64,000 nucleotides of DNA from NCBI RefSeq assembly GCF_020532555.1, contig NZ_JAJBBR010000016.1:1-64000 (forward strand). Direction: 5' to 3'. Within the stretch, counting starts at the first letter, position 1, and each line of letters starts with the position of its first letter. Position numbers and translations under genes: made by a program. The stretch comes from Microvirga lenta (lineage in GTDB: Bacteria > Pseudomonadota > Alphaproteobacteria > Rhizobiales > Beijerinckiaceae). The notes beneath the pieces are model-generated. The model saw only the letters and a list, made by a program, of their open reading frames with translations. It was not told where the DNA came from and searched no databases. Shown here in pieces: positions 16,617 to 25,455 of this stretch.

Positions 16617-17465
16617 TCACAGCGCCTTCCGCAATTTGGGGTCGAGCATGTCGCGCAACCCGTCGCCGACGATCTGCAGCGAAAGGGCCGCAAGCACGAT
16701 GGCAAGTCCCGGAAACAGCACCACCCAGAAGGCGTCGTCCGCGTATTGCTGGCCGGAAGCAATCATCGTGCCCCACGTCGGCAGTTCCGGCGGGACGCCA
16801 GCTCCCAGGAACGACAGGCCCGCCTCGGCCAGAACCGCATAGGCGAAGATGAACGTCGCCTGGACCAGCACGGGGGAGGCGACGTTGAGGAGGATATGGA
16901 CCGAAAGAATCCGCCGCGTCGAGACGCCCAGGGCGCGGGCGGCCTCGACGAAGGGAAGCTCACGGATGACGAGGGTCGATGCGCGCACTACCCGGACAAC
17001 CCTCGGGGTGTAGACGATGGAGAGTGCGAGCACGACATTGAAGGCGGAGGCGCCGAGCACGGCCACCAGGAAGATGGCGAGCAGGATGTCGGGGAGCGCC
17101 ATCAGCGCGTCGACCACCCGCATGACGACGCCGTCGAGCGAGCGGAAATAGCCGGCCAGCAGCCCGAAGAGCGTCCCGACCGTCATCGAGACCACCACCA
17201 CGGCGAAGCCGATCCCGAGCGAGGCGCGGGCGCCGTAGATGATGCGGGAAAAGACGTCCCGGCCGAATTCGTCCGTGCCCAGCCAGTTGAGTTCCCCGGG
17301 TGGTTTCAGGCGACGAATGACCTTGATGGCGGTCGGCTCGTAGGGAGCGACCCAGGGAGCCAGGAGCGCCATCAGCATGATGACGAACAGCACGACAAAG
17401 GCGACGAGCACGAGCTTGCGCCGGAACATGCGGCGGAAGAACAGGAGGATGGGAGATCGATCCAT
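16617..17465 (-). CDS. Dipeptide-type ABC transporter permease (DppC-like)
   Basis: This encodes 282 aa starting at 17465. An N-terminal helix (about residues 18-40) is followed by the WLGTDEFGRDVFSRIIYGARASL sequence typical of OppC/DppC, then the BPD_transp domain with the EAA loop (VEAARALGVSTRRILSVHILLN). About six membrane helices are present. It pairs with the DppB-like permease to form the channel. Confidence 0.92.
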   Translation of the reverse strand: MDRSPILLFFRRMFRRKLVLVAFVVLFVIMLMALLAPWVAPYEPTAIKVIRRLKPPGELNWLGTDEFGRDVFSRIIYGARASLGIGFAVVVVSMTVGTLFGLLAGYFRSLDGVVMRVVDALMALPDILLAIFLVAVLGASAFNVVLALSIVYTPRVVRVVRASTLVIRELPFVEAARALGVSTRRILSVHILLNVASPVLVQATFIFAYAVLAEAGLSFLGAGVPPELPTWGTMIASGQQYADDAFWVVLFPGLAIVLAALSLQIVGDGLRDMLDPKLRKAL

Positions 17466-17467
17466 GG

Positions 17468-18409
17468 TCAGTACCGCACACGGGGATCGACGAAGGTGTA
17501 GATGATGTCGATCAGCAGATTGATCAGCACGTAGATCGCCGCCACCACGATCAGCGCCCCCTGAATGACCGGGTAGTCGCGCCGCAGGACGGCGGACACG
17601 ACGAGGTTGCCGATGCCGGGAAGGCCGAAGACGGTTTCGGTGACGATGGCGCCGCCGACCAGAAGGGCGGCCGTGAGGCCCACGACCGTGATGATCGGCA
17701 CGAGGGCGTTGCCGAAGGCATGGCGCAGCACCACCCGGACCTCGGACACCCCCTTCGAACGGGCGGTGCGCACGTAGTCGTCGCTCAGGACGTCGAGCAT
17801 GCTCGCCCGCGTAAAGCGCACGATCAGCGCGGAATTGACGATCCCGAGAACGGTGGCGGGCAGGGCCAGATGCATGAGGCGGTCGAGGAACGGAGCGCCC
17901 GGCTCGCCGTAACCGGCCACGGGAAACCAGCCGAGGCGGACGGCGAAGAGCTGAATGAAGATGAGACCGAGCCAGAAGCTCGGGATATTGGCGGCCAGCA
18001 TGGCAAGCCCGCTGACGATCTGATCGACGAGACGGCCGCGCCATACGGCCGAGACGATTCCCGCCGGAATTCCCACCAGGGCCGCGACGGAGACGGAGAA
18101 GAGCGCAAGGAAGAAGGTGGGTTCCGCACGTTCCGCAATGGCCTGGACGACAGGGCGCTGCAGGAAGATCGACTGGCCCAGATTGCCCGTGGCGATCTCC
18201 TTGAGCCACAGCACGAACTGCACCAGAATCGGCTTGTCGAGGCCGTAGACCTGGCGCAGGCGCGCGATGTCCTCGGCCGTCGCCTGATCGCCCAGCATGA
18301 GTGCGGCCGGATCGCCCGGTGCGAGGCGTGTCAAGAAGAAGACCATCGCAGCGACCAGGAACATGACGATGAGGAGGCTGCCAAGGCGGCGCCCGAGCTT
18401 AAGCCACAT
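17468..18409 (-). CDS. Dipeptide-type ABC transporter permease (DppB-like)
   Basis: This encodes 313 aa. The N-terminal TM with RLAPGDPAALMLG, a periplasmic loop with LRQVYGLDKPILVQF, and the EAA loop (TARSKGVSEVRVVLRHAFGNALVPII) are standard for OppB/DppB. About six helices. Two bases separate it from the DppC-like gene. Confidence 0.92.
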   Translation of the reverse strand: MWLKLGRRLGSLLIVMFLVAAMVFFLTRLAPGDPAALMLGDQATAEDIARLRQVYGLDKPILVQFVLWLKEIATGNLGQSIFLQRPVVQAIAERAEPTFFLALFSVSVAALVGIPAGIVSAVWRGRLVDQIVSGLAMLAANIPSFWLGLIFIQLFAVRLGWFPVAGYGEPGAPFLDRLMHLALPATVLGIVNSALIVRFTRASMLDVLSDDYVRTARSKGVSEVRVVLRHAFGNALVPIITVVGLTAALLVGGAIVTETVFGLPGIGNLVVSAVLRRDYPVIQGALIVVAAIYVLINLLIDIIYTFVDPRVRY

Positions 18410-18430
18410 TGGTGTTCGTCTCCGGTAAAG

Positions 18431-18458
18431 GGCAGAGGCGGCGCATTCCGCCTCTGCC
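18431..18458 (-). terminator. Intercistronic stem-loop after the binding-protein gene
   Basis: An 11-bp perfect stem (18431-18441 with 18448-18458) lies just past the binding-protein stop, without a T-run. Such loops protect the 3' end of the binding-protein segment so that it is made in excess over the membrane parts. Confidence 0.55.
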
Positions 18459-18475
18459 GAGGGGAGAATGTCGGC

Positions 18476-20041
18476 TTACTTGGCGATCTCGACATTCCAG
18501 AAGGACGGCCACGGCATCGGCGTGTAGCCCTTCATCTTGTTCGAGACGCCGCTCAGCGAGGCGAAGTTGCCGGCGCGAACGTACGGGACTTCGTCGTAGA
18601 CGACCTCCTGCACCTTGCCCCAGAGCGCACCACGCTTCGCAGGATCGGGCTCGCTGTTGAAGGCCGCAAGCGCTGCGTCCTTGGCGGGCGTCTTCCACCA
18701 GCCGGGAGCGCCGTCGCCGAGCTGCGGCGGGGAAAGCATGGGCTCGGGCAGGAACGCCGAGTGGGTGATGTAGACGTCCCACAGGGCCGGGTCGCCGCGG
18801 CGCTGGATCAGCGTGGCCCAGTCGACCACGTCGAGCTCGACCTTGAACCCGGCGGCCTTCAGCTGCTCCGCCATGACGAGAGCCATGCGGTTGTGGAAGT
18901 CGTACTGCTTGGAGTTGAGGATCCGGATCGGCGTGCCGTCGTACTTGGCTTCCTCCAGCAGCTTCTTCGCGCCTTCCGCATCGCCCTTGTTGTACTTGTC
19001 CGTGCCCGCATCGGAGTAGAAGGGAGAGCCCTTCGGGAAGTGCTCTCCGGCCACGGAGTAGAACTTGGGATCGCCGAAGCCTGCGAGAAGGAGCTCCTCG
19101 GTGTTGAGCGCCATCTGAAAAGCCTGGCGGATCTTCTGATTCGCCATCGGCCCCTGCTTCGTGTTCGTCGGGAAGTAGGGGAAGCCGTAGGGCATGGTCA
19201 GCACGGCCGTCACGCCGGGAGCCGTGGAGACCTTCTTGCTGCTCTCTACGGGAAGCTGGTCGGCGAATTGGTATTGGCCCGCGATCACGCCCTCGACGCG
19301 GGTATTGGCGTTCGGGACGGGAATGAAACGCAGCTCGTCGATCTTCGCCTCGCGCTTGCCGGCATAGCCGCTCGCCGGTTCGCTACGGGATGAATAGGCA
19401 TCGTTCTTCACCAGGACGACGAATTGATCCGGCTTGCGCTCGCGGAACTTGTAGGGGCCGGTGCCGACGAACTCGACCAGCGGGTTGGCGATGGATTCCT
19501 TCGCCATGATCGCGGCGAAGCCCGAGGGCAGGGCGAGATGCGCCAGCAGGGCAGGCTGAACCTCCGACAGGGCGATTTCGACCGTCGAGGGCCCCTTTGC
19601 TGTGATGGAGGAGATGCTCTTGGCGAGCGCCTTGCCGCGGGGCGTCATGTCCACCCAGCGCTTCAGCGAGGCGACGACGTCCTCCGCATCGAGATCGCGC
19701 CCGTTATGGAGCTTCACGCCCTTTCGCAGCTCGATGGTATAGGTCTTGCCGTCCTCGGACACCTTCGGCATGTCGGCAGCCAGCATGGGCTGGATGTTCC
19801 AGTTCGCGTCGAAGGTGTAAAGCGGCTCATAGACGTGTTGCATGATGAGGCCGACGAGATCGGCCGTCGAGGCCATCGGGTCGAGCGATTGCGGCTCGCC
19901 GACCATGGCCAGGTTGGCGCTGGTCGTCCCTTGCGCCCATGCGAGGCTCGGGCCGAGCAGTGCGGCCGCGGCCAATCCTGTTGCGGCAAAGCCGAGTCCC
20001 CTGCGCGTCAGCGTGCCGGCGCGATCCCAACGGTCCTTCAT
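18476..20041 (-). CDS. ABC transporter periplasmic binding protein (SBP_bac_5)
   Basis: This encodes 521 aa. GGAGG lies 5 bases before the ATG at 20041, which settles the start over the one at 20053. The N-terminus has a twin-arginine-like RRGLGF followed by a hydrophobic stretch ending AWA (about residue 36), so Tat export is possible. The rest fits family 5 peptide/nickel-binding proteins (NLAMVGEPQSLDPMAST, VYEPLYTFD, then the MPYGFPYFPTNTKQGP and IRQAFQMALN motifs). It captures the substrate for the importer; peptides or small acylated amino compounds are likely. Confidence 0.9.
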   Translation of the reverse strand: MKDRWDRAGTLTRRGLGFAATGLAAAALLGPSLAWAQGTTSANLAMVGEPQSLDPMASTADLVGLIMQHVYEPLYTFDANWNIQPMLAADMPKVSEDGKTYTIELRKGVKLHNGRDLDAEDVVASLKRWVDMTPRGKALAKSISSITAKGPSTVEIALSEVQPALLAHLALPSGFAAIMAKESIANPLVEFVGTGPYKFRERKPDQFVVLVKNDAYSSRSEPASGYAGKREAKIDELRFIPVPNANTRVEGVIAGQYQFADQLPVESSKKVSTAPGVTAVLTMPYGFPYFPTNTKQGPMANQKIRQAFQMALNTEELLLAGFGDPKFYSVAGEHFPKGSPFYSDAGTDKYNKGDAEGAKKLLEEAKYDGTPIRILNSKQYDFHNRMALVMAEQLKAAGFKVELDVVDWATLIQRRGDPALWDVYITHSAFLPEPMLSPPQLGDGAPGWWKTPAKDAALAAFNSEPDPAKRGALWGKVQEVVYDEVPYVRAGNFASLSGVSNKMKGYTPMPWPSFWNVEIAK

Positions 20042-20106
20042 GCAGTCCTCCATCGATGATGCTGCCCCGCGAGGGTTCCCTTATGCTCCAGGCGGGCAGA
20101 TATGAA

Positions 20107-20136
20107 AGTTTATTAAGCCATTTCGTCGGCTGTCAA
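20107..20136 (-). promoter_or_regulatory. Sigma-70-type promoter of the ABC importer operon
   Basis: On the minus strand a perfect -35 TTGACA (20136-20131) is followed after 18 bases by TAAACT (20112-20107), about 65 bases before the binding-protein start. It faces the divergent amidohydrolase gene, so one regulator could act on both. Confidence 0.5.
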
Positions 20137-20269
20137 TTCCCTTGACCCGAAATAGCGCCGGTTCTACGCATTGGGTATGGCAAATTGGGCGTGATTTAGT
20201 AATCTGTCGAACGTGCCGTGTAATTTATTTTCATCGTATGATGATCAGGCTGAAGGGGACCTGTTCACA

Positions 20270-21403
20270 ATGAGTTATGATCTCGTTCTTCGAGGCGGAC
20301 GCGTGATCGATCCGTCCCAGTCCCTCGACCGGGTAACCGACGTCGCGTTCTCGAATGGACAGGTCGTCGCCACGGGCGACGATCTCTCGGGGAGCGCCCG
20401 CACCGTGTGGGATGCTGCCGGCAAGATCGTGACGCCGGGCCTGATCGATCTTCATACGCACGTCTACTGGGGCGGCACGTCGCTCGGCGTGGACCCCCTG
20501 ATCCTGGCGCGGGGCGGGTGCACGACGCTCGTCGACACGGGAAGCGCCGGACCGGGCAATTATCCGGGCTTCCTCGAGCACGTGATCAAGCCATCGCCCG
20601 TGCGCATCGTCGCCTATCTCAACGTCTCCTTCGCGGGAATCTACGGCTTCTCCAAGCGTGTGATGGTCGGGGAGAGCGGGGATCTGCGCCTCATGGCCCC
20701 CATCGATGCCGCCGAGGTCGCCGATGCCAACCGGGATACCCTGGCCGGCATCAAGGTCCGCGTCGGCTTCAACGCCTCCGGCAATTCGGGAATCGTACCG
20801 CTGGATATCGGCCGTCAGGTGGCCGATCGCGTGAACATGCCCATGATGGTGCATATCGACTATCCGCCGCCCACGCTGCCGGAAGTCCTCGCACGGATGC
20901 GGGAAGGCGATGTCCTGACCCACTGCTTCAGGCCCTTCCCCAATTCCCCTGCGACGGCGGACGGCAAGGTGCATCCCGCCGTTCTCGATGCCAGGCAGCG
21001 CGGCGTCATCTTCGATATCGGGCATGGCATGGGCTCCTTCTCCTTCGAGACGGCGCGCGTGATGCTGGACAACGGCTTCCTGCCCGACTGCATCTCCAGC
21101 GACGTGCACGCCCTGTGCATCGACGGCCCGGCTTTCGACCTGCTGACGACGATGTCGAAGTTCCTCTGCCTCGGAATGCCGCTGGGCGATGTGGTCCGGG
21201 CGGCGACCGACAACCCCGCCAAGGCCCTCAAGCGGCCGGAGCTCGGCACGTTCAGGCCGGGCAGCGTCGGCGACGCCTCGATCCTCGAACTCCAGGACGG
21301 CGAGTTCGACTACGTGGACTCGACGGGTGTTCCTCTTGCCGGAAAAATGCGCCTCGCCGCGAAGGGCGTGGTCATCAACGGCCAGATGTGGCACGAAGCT
21401 TGA
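20270..21403 (+). CDS. COG3964-type amidohydrolase / deacetylase
   Basis: This encodes 377 aa starting at 20270, after AGGGGAC; a 19-residue longer frame lacks a ribosome site. The TIM-barrel metal site is complete: DLHTHVYWG, a candidate carbamylated Lys in GIKVRVGF, MMVHIDYP, VLTHCF and SSDVHALCIDG. This subgroup is often misnamed dihydroorotase. Characterised members remove acyl groups from chiral alpha-hydroxy or amino acids. It heads a three-gene operon with RidA and a D-amino-acid PLP enzyme and is divergent from the importer. Confidence 0.85.
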   Translation: MSYDLVLRGGRVIDPSQSLDRVTDVAFSNGQVVATGDDLSGSARTVWDAAGKIVTPGLIDLHTHVYWGGTSLGVDPLILARGGCTTLVDTGSAGPGNYPGFLEHVIKPSPVRIVAYLNVSFAGIYGFSKRVMVGESGDLRLMAPIDAAEVADANRDTLAGIKVRVGFNASGNSGIVPLDIGRQVADRVNMPMMVHIDYPPPTLPEVLARMREGDVLTHCFRPFPNSPATADGKVHPAVLDARQRGVIFDIGHGMGSFSFETARVMLDNGFLPDCISSDVHALCIDGPAFDLLTTMSKFLCLGMPLGDVVRAATDNPAKALKRPELGTFRPGSVGDASILELQDGEFDYVDSTGVPLAGKMRLAAKGVVINGQMWHEA

Positions 21404-21417
21404 GAGGAGAAGAAGAG

Positions 21418-21879
21418 ATGACGCCTGAAGAGAAACTCGCTTCGCTTGGCCTCGTGTTGCCGGAGGCGCCTGTGCCGGTGGCGAACTATGTGCCTTTCCG
21501 GTTCGCTGGAAATCTCCTCTACCTGTCCGGTCAAGGCCCCAAGAGGGCCGACGGCACCTATCGGCCCGGCCGTCTCGGCCGCGATGCGACCATTGAGGAG
21601 GGCTACGAGGATGCCCGGCTGACGGGCCTCAACCTCCTGGCCGTCGCAAAGACGGCACTCGGCGAGCTCAGCCGCATCGAGGCGGTGGTCAAGCTGCTCG
21701 GCATGGTCAATGCGGAGCCGGACTTTTCCGACCATCCCAAGGTCATCAACGGCTGTTCCGACCTGCTGGTCGAGGTCCTGGGCGATGCCGGGCGGCATGC
21801 CCGCTCGGCCGTTGGAATGGGTTCGCTGCCGAACCGCATGACCGTCGAGGTCGAAGCCATTCTCCTTGTGCGGGATTGA
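21418..21879 (+). CDS. RidA/YjgF-family protein
   Basis: This encodes 153 aa. GAGAGGAGAAGAAG precedes the ATG. The RidA core is present: FAGNLLYLSGQGPKRADG, an EEGYEDARLTGLNLLAVAKTALGEL helix, and SAVGMGSLPNRMTVEVEAILL with the conserved basic residue that binds the substrate carboxylate. RidA proteins hydrolyse reactive enamine/imine intermediates made by PLP dehydratases, matching the enzyme encoded next. It lies 14 bases after the amidohydrolase gene. Confidence 0.88.
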   Translation: MTPEEKLASLGLVLPEAPVPVANYVPFRFAGNLLYLSGQGPKRADGTYRPGRLGRDATIEEGYEDARLTGLNLLAVAKTALGELSRIEAVVKLLGMVNAEPDFSDHPKVINGCSDLLVEVLGDAGRHARSAVGMGSLPNRMTVEVEAILLVRD

Positions 21880-21890
21880 GTGAGGAAGAC

Positions 21891-22973
21891 ATGAGCATCC
21901 AGGCTCTCAAGGAAGAAGTCGCGCGCCAGTTCGGAACGCCCGCCGTGGTGATCGATCTGGATGTGGTCGAACGCAACATCGCCCGCGTTCAGGCAATGTG
22001 CGACGCGGCCGGCATCGCGAACCGGCCGCACATCAAGACGCACAAGAGCCCGGTCATCGCTTCCATGCAGCGCGACGCGGGTGCCCGTGGAATCACGTGC
22101 CAGAAGATCGGCGAAGCCGAGGTCATGGCGGAAGGCGGCCACGACGACATCCTCATCTCCTACAACATCCTGGGCGAGGAGAAGCTCAATCGCCTCGGCA
22201 GGCTCCTGTCGCGGGCGAAGGTGACGGTTGCGGCCGACAACCCGACCGTCGTCGCGGGACTGCCGCAGGCGGCGGCGATTGCCGGGCGCGATCTCGACGT
22301 GGTCGTGGAATGCGACACCGGGCGAAAGCGGGCCGGCGTCGAAACCGTGGCCGAGGCCGTCGCCCTCGCCAAGGACATCTCCTCCCGTCCCGGACTCTCC
22401 TTTGCGGGATTCATGCTCTATCCGCCGGAAAATGCCATGGCCGAAACGCAGGCCTTCCTGGATGCGGCCACGGCCGGTGTCCGGGAACTAGGCCTTGAGC
22501 CGCGCATGGTGTCGTCCGGAGGCACGCCGAACCTGGTCAATCTGGGCAAGATCAAGGGCGTGACCGAACACCGCGCCGGAACGTCGATCTTCAACGACCG
22601 CATGATGATGGCGGCCGGGGTGGCGGAGCTCGAGGATTGTGCTCTGACGGTCTATGCGACCGTGGTCAGCAGGGCAGGGCCGGAGCGCGGAATTCTCGAT
22701 TCCGGTTCGAAGACCCTTACCAGCGACACGGGCGGCCTCGAAGGGCACGGCCTGATCATCGAGCATCCGCAGGCAAAGATCGCGCGCTTCGCCGAGGAGC
22801 ACGGCTTCCTCGACCTGTCCGCCTGCAACGATCGTCCGAAGGTGGGCGACATCGTGCGGGTGGTGCCGAACCATGTCTGCGTCGTGGTCAACATGGTCGA
22901 TCGTCTCGTCACGGTGCGCGGGGGCGAGATCGTGGGCGAGCTGCCCGTCGCGGCTCGCGGCCGTCTGACCTGA
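21891..22973 (+). CDS. D-threonine aldolase / D-serine dehydratase-type PLP enzyme
   Basis: This encodes 360 aa. GAGGA lies before the ATG at 21891; a TTG frame at 21876 is rejected. The alanine-racemase-type N-terminal barrel has Lys49 in PHIKTHKSP as the PLP Schiff-base lysine. The C-terminal beta domain carries the metal site His-x-Cys in VPNHVCVVVN. Members act on D-threonine, D-serine or 3-hydroxy-D-aspartate with a divalent metal. With RidA beside it, a dehydratase or aldolase acting on a D-beta-hydroxy amino acid is likely. Confidence 0.85.
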   Translation: MSIQALKEEVARQFGTPAVVIDLDVVERNIARVQAMCDAAGIANRPHIKTHKSPVIASMQRDAGARGITCQKIGEAEVMAEGGHDDILISYNILGEEKLNRLGRLLSRAKVTVAADNPTVVAGLPQAAAIAGRDLDVVVECDTGRKRAGVETVAEAVALAKDISSRPGLSFAGFMLYPPENAMAETQAFLDAATAGVRELGLEPRMVSSGGTPNLVNLGKIKGVTEHRAGTSIFNDRMMMAAGVAELEDCALTVYATVVSRAGPERGILDSGSKTLTSDTGGLEGHGLIIEHPQAKIARFAEEHGFLDLSACNDRPKVGDIVRVVPNHVCVVVNMVDRLVTVRGGEIVGELPVAARGRLT

Positions 22974-22992
22974 TCGGTTCTCCGATGCGATC

Positions 22993-23034
22993 CCTTCCCC
23001 GGCGCGCTGCTGTAATGCGACGCGCCGGGGAAGG
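22993..23034. terminator. Hairpin between convergent genes
   Basis: A perfect 14-bp GC-rich stem (22993-23006 with 23021-23034) with a 14-base loop sits 19 bases after one stop and 3 bases before the other. No long T-run is present on either strand. Confidence 0.6.
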
Positions 23035-23037
23035 CTG

Positions 23038-23988
23038 TTACTTGGCTCCTTGCGGCCGCATCACGCCTTTTTCATCCCGCCGCAACGGGCCCGGCTGCTT
23101 GGGCAGGGGAGCGCCGGGAGCCTCGGCGACAGTGACGCCATGCGGCCAGTCCGATGGCGCAATCGCCACATAGCGAGCATAGCCTCCTGTGCCTCCGAGG
23201 GGTTTGGCGAAGCCGATGGTGATCAGAGCGCCCGCCTCCGGAACCTTGTCGAGATTGGCCACGCCTTCGGCCTGGGCGAAGTGATTGTGCAGCAGCCAGG
23301 ACTCCCCTTCGAGCGTCGGCGTTGTATCGGTGTCGAGCGGTTCATGGCCGTGGAACAGGATCTTGCGCTCGAGATGCAGGAACTTGAGCGCGTCGAGGCT
23401 CACCCCCGGATGGGGCTTCGCCGCGAAGCGCGCCGTGTCGTTCCAGCCCTTGTACCAGTCGGAGCGCACCATCACGACGGAGCCCTCCGGAATGCGTCCG
23501 TTGCGGCTCTCCCAATCCCGGATGTCCTGCACGCTCAGGTGATAATTCGGATCGGCGGCCACTTTCTCGTGGATGGGAATCACGACGAGAGGGCGCACGG
23601 CATAGGTGGGCGGAAGGTCGCTGATCGTTGCTCCGTACTCGTCCCAGTGGGCCGGCGGATCGAGCTGGGTGCCATACTGGTCGGTGGTGAGGTTGTAGCT
23701 CGTGGCGACGAAGCCGTGCTTGTCGTAGGTGTATTCCTCGCCCTTCTTCACGTAACCCTGGATATCGGCTCCCGCCGTTGTAGGCTTGAACTCGGCCTGA
23801 CCGAAGCCCGGCCAGACTGGCTGAACGGGCGCGAAGGCGTGCGTGAGGTCGATGTGCTTGGCGCCTTTGAGGCTTTGCTCGTAGACGGACCACAATCCGG
23901 TTTGCTGCTGGGCGGGTTGCTGCGCAAAGGCAGCCGGAGAAAAGAGAGTGCCGGTGAGCAGAACCGCGGCTAGAAGAGACTTCGACAT
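23038..23988 (-). CDS. Exported cyclase-family metal hydrolase, Gln-variant site
   Basis: This encodes 316 aa from the ATG at 23988 (AGAGGA upstream). A signal peptide covers about residues 1-22 (ends AFA). The family metal motif HxGTHxDxPxH is here QYGTQLDPPAH, with both first His replaced by Gln while the Asp and the last His remain. Later conserved parts are present (IPEGSVVMVRSDWYKGW and FHGHEPLDTDTTP). Members include kynurenine formamidase and isatin hydrolase, but this variant makes the substrate uncertain. It faces the amino-acid genes and is probably periplasmic. Confidence 0.82.
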   Translation of the reverse strand: MSKSLLAAVLLTGTLFSPAAFAQQPAQQQTGLWSVYEQSLKGAKHIDLTHAFAPVQPVWPGFGQAEFKPTTAGADIQGYVKKGEEYTYDKHGFVATSYNLTTDQYGTQLDPPAHWDEYGATISDLPPTYAVRPLVVIPIHEKVAADPNYHLSVQDIRDWESRNGRIPEGSVVMVRSDWYKGWNDTARFAAKPHPGVSLDALKFLHLERKILFHGHEPLDTDTTPTLEGESWLLHNHFAQAEGVANLDKVPEAGALITIGFAKPLGGTGGYARYVAIAPSDWPHGVTVAEAPGAPLPKQPGPLRRDEKGVMRPQGAK

Positions 23989-24222
23989 CGTGATGCATCC
24001 TCTCTGGGCTGACAGGTGCAATCATTCATGGTCGCAAGACGCCATTCAACCGCAAATCGGCCGTGTGCTGACGCAAAGAATCGCATCCGCCTGACGATGG
24101 AATTTGCAGTGCGTTGAAATATTGGACGCGATCTCTGCATCGGTTGACTTCGCGTTCCTGAGCCTCTCTGATCGACTATCCGATTGCCCATTCTCGGGCG
24201 AACAACCTTCCTGTGGAGCGCC

Positions 24223-25446
24223 ATGTCGAACTCTCGCATCACGGCCTCGGATGCCGGCCCGCGCCGTCCTGATTTCGCAGCCTGGATGAAGCAGGGTAAC
24301 GACATTACCCAGCAGTTTCTCTCCTTCGGCCGCCGTCCGGGCCTGATCGCGCTCTCGGGAGGCTTGCCGGCTCCGGACCTCTATCCGGTTTCCGATGTGC
24401 AGGAGGCGGCGCGCGATGCCCTGGAGAAGCATGGGAGCGCCGCCCTCGGCTATGGAGCCGTGGAGGGGCTGTTCGAACTGCGCGAGGCCGTCGCGCGCCG
24501 CTTATCGACCGAGCGCCTGTCCCTCGCTCCTGAAAACGTTCTGATCACGACCGGTTCGCTCCAGGCCGTCGAGCTCATCGGCAAGGCTCTCATCGATCCG
24601 GGCGATGCGATCCTGGCCGATTACCCAACCTATCTGGGCGCCCTGGATGCCTGGCTCCCACGCCTGCCGCGTTATGCCGAACTGCCCCACGACGGGACAT
24701 GGCCCGAGGCGAAATTCGCATATGTGGTGCCGAACTTCTCCAATCCGACGGGAGCGGTCCTGAAGCGCGAGGCCCGTGAAGCCCTGCTTTCCCGTTCTGC
24801 GGAGAGTGGCATCTGGCTGGTCGAGGACGACCCTTATGGAGAGCTCCGCTATGAAGGAGCCGTGCAGCCTTCCCTGCTGGAGATGAGCGCGACGCCGGGA
24901 GCCGCCGTCTACGAAGGTTCCGTGGTGCATCTCGGAACGTTGTCCAAGACCATCGCCCCCGGCCTCCGTGTCGGATGGGCAGTCGGTGCGCCCGACATGA
25001 TCCGTGCGCTCGCGCAGGCGAAGCAGGGTTCCGACCTCAGCACGAGCACGTTCTGCCAGACGGTCGCGCTGGAGCTCATCCGGAAGGACGCAGACCGCCG
25101 CCACGTCCCGGCCCTGGTCGATGCCTATCGTGAGCGCCGCGACGCCCTGTGTGCGGCGGCGCAGGAGCATCTGGCCGACCTCTTCGATTGGAGCGTGCCG
25201 GAGGGCGGCATGTTCGTGTGGATGACGGCACGCCGGCCGGGCCTCGACACGAACGCTCTCCTTCCGTTCGCGCTGGAGGCGGGCGTGTCCTTCGTGCCCG
25301 GAAGTGTCTTCGACCCCCGTGGGCTGGTCAGTCCCAGCCTGCGCCTGAACTTCACCGCCAACCCTCCCGATATCCTGCAGGAAGGCGTCCGTCGCCTGAG
25401 CCGGGCCGCCCGGGAGTTCGCATCCCTTCAGGCGGCAGCAGAATAA
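24223..25446 (+). CDS. PLP-dependent aminotransferase (2-aminoadipate/LysN type)
   Basis: This encodes 407 aa. The ATG at 24223 follows GGAGCG and fits the family N-terminus; an in-frame TTG at 24184 is rejected. Fold-type I motifs are LSGGLPAPDLYP, LITTGSLQAVELIGKAL, YVVPNFSNPTG, LVEDDPYGELRY and TLSKTIAPGLRVGW, where the Lys binds PLP. It lacks the MocR DNA-binding domain. It interconverts an amino acid and a keto acid. It shares an operon with RraA (9-base gap). Confidence 0.88.
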   Translation: MSNSRITASDAGPRRPDFAAWMKQGNDITQQFLSFGRRPGLIALSGGLPAPDLYPVSDVQEAARDALEKHGSAALGYGAVEGLFELREAVARRLSTERLSLAPENVLITTGSLQAVELIGKALIDPGDAILADYPTYLGALDAWLPRLPRYAELPHDGTWPEAKFAYVVPNFSNPTGAVLKREAREALLSRSAESGIWLVEDDPYGELRYEGAVQPSLLEMSATPGAAVYEGSVVHLGTLSKTIAPGLRVGWAVGAPDMIRALAQAKQGSDLSTSTFCQTVALELIRKDADRRHVPALVDAYRERRDALCAAAQEHLADLFDWSVPEGGMFVWMTARRPGLDTNALLPFALEAGVSFVPGSVFDPRGLVSPSLRLNFTANPPDILQEGVRRLSRAAREFASLQAAAE

Positions 25447-25455
25447 GAGTGGAAC

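Noticed and set aside
18431..18458. Hairpin as an operon-ending terminator
   Set aside because: There is no T-run and the permease genes follow in the same direction, so it is more likely a transcript-stabilising loop.
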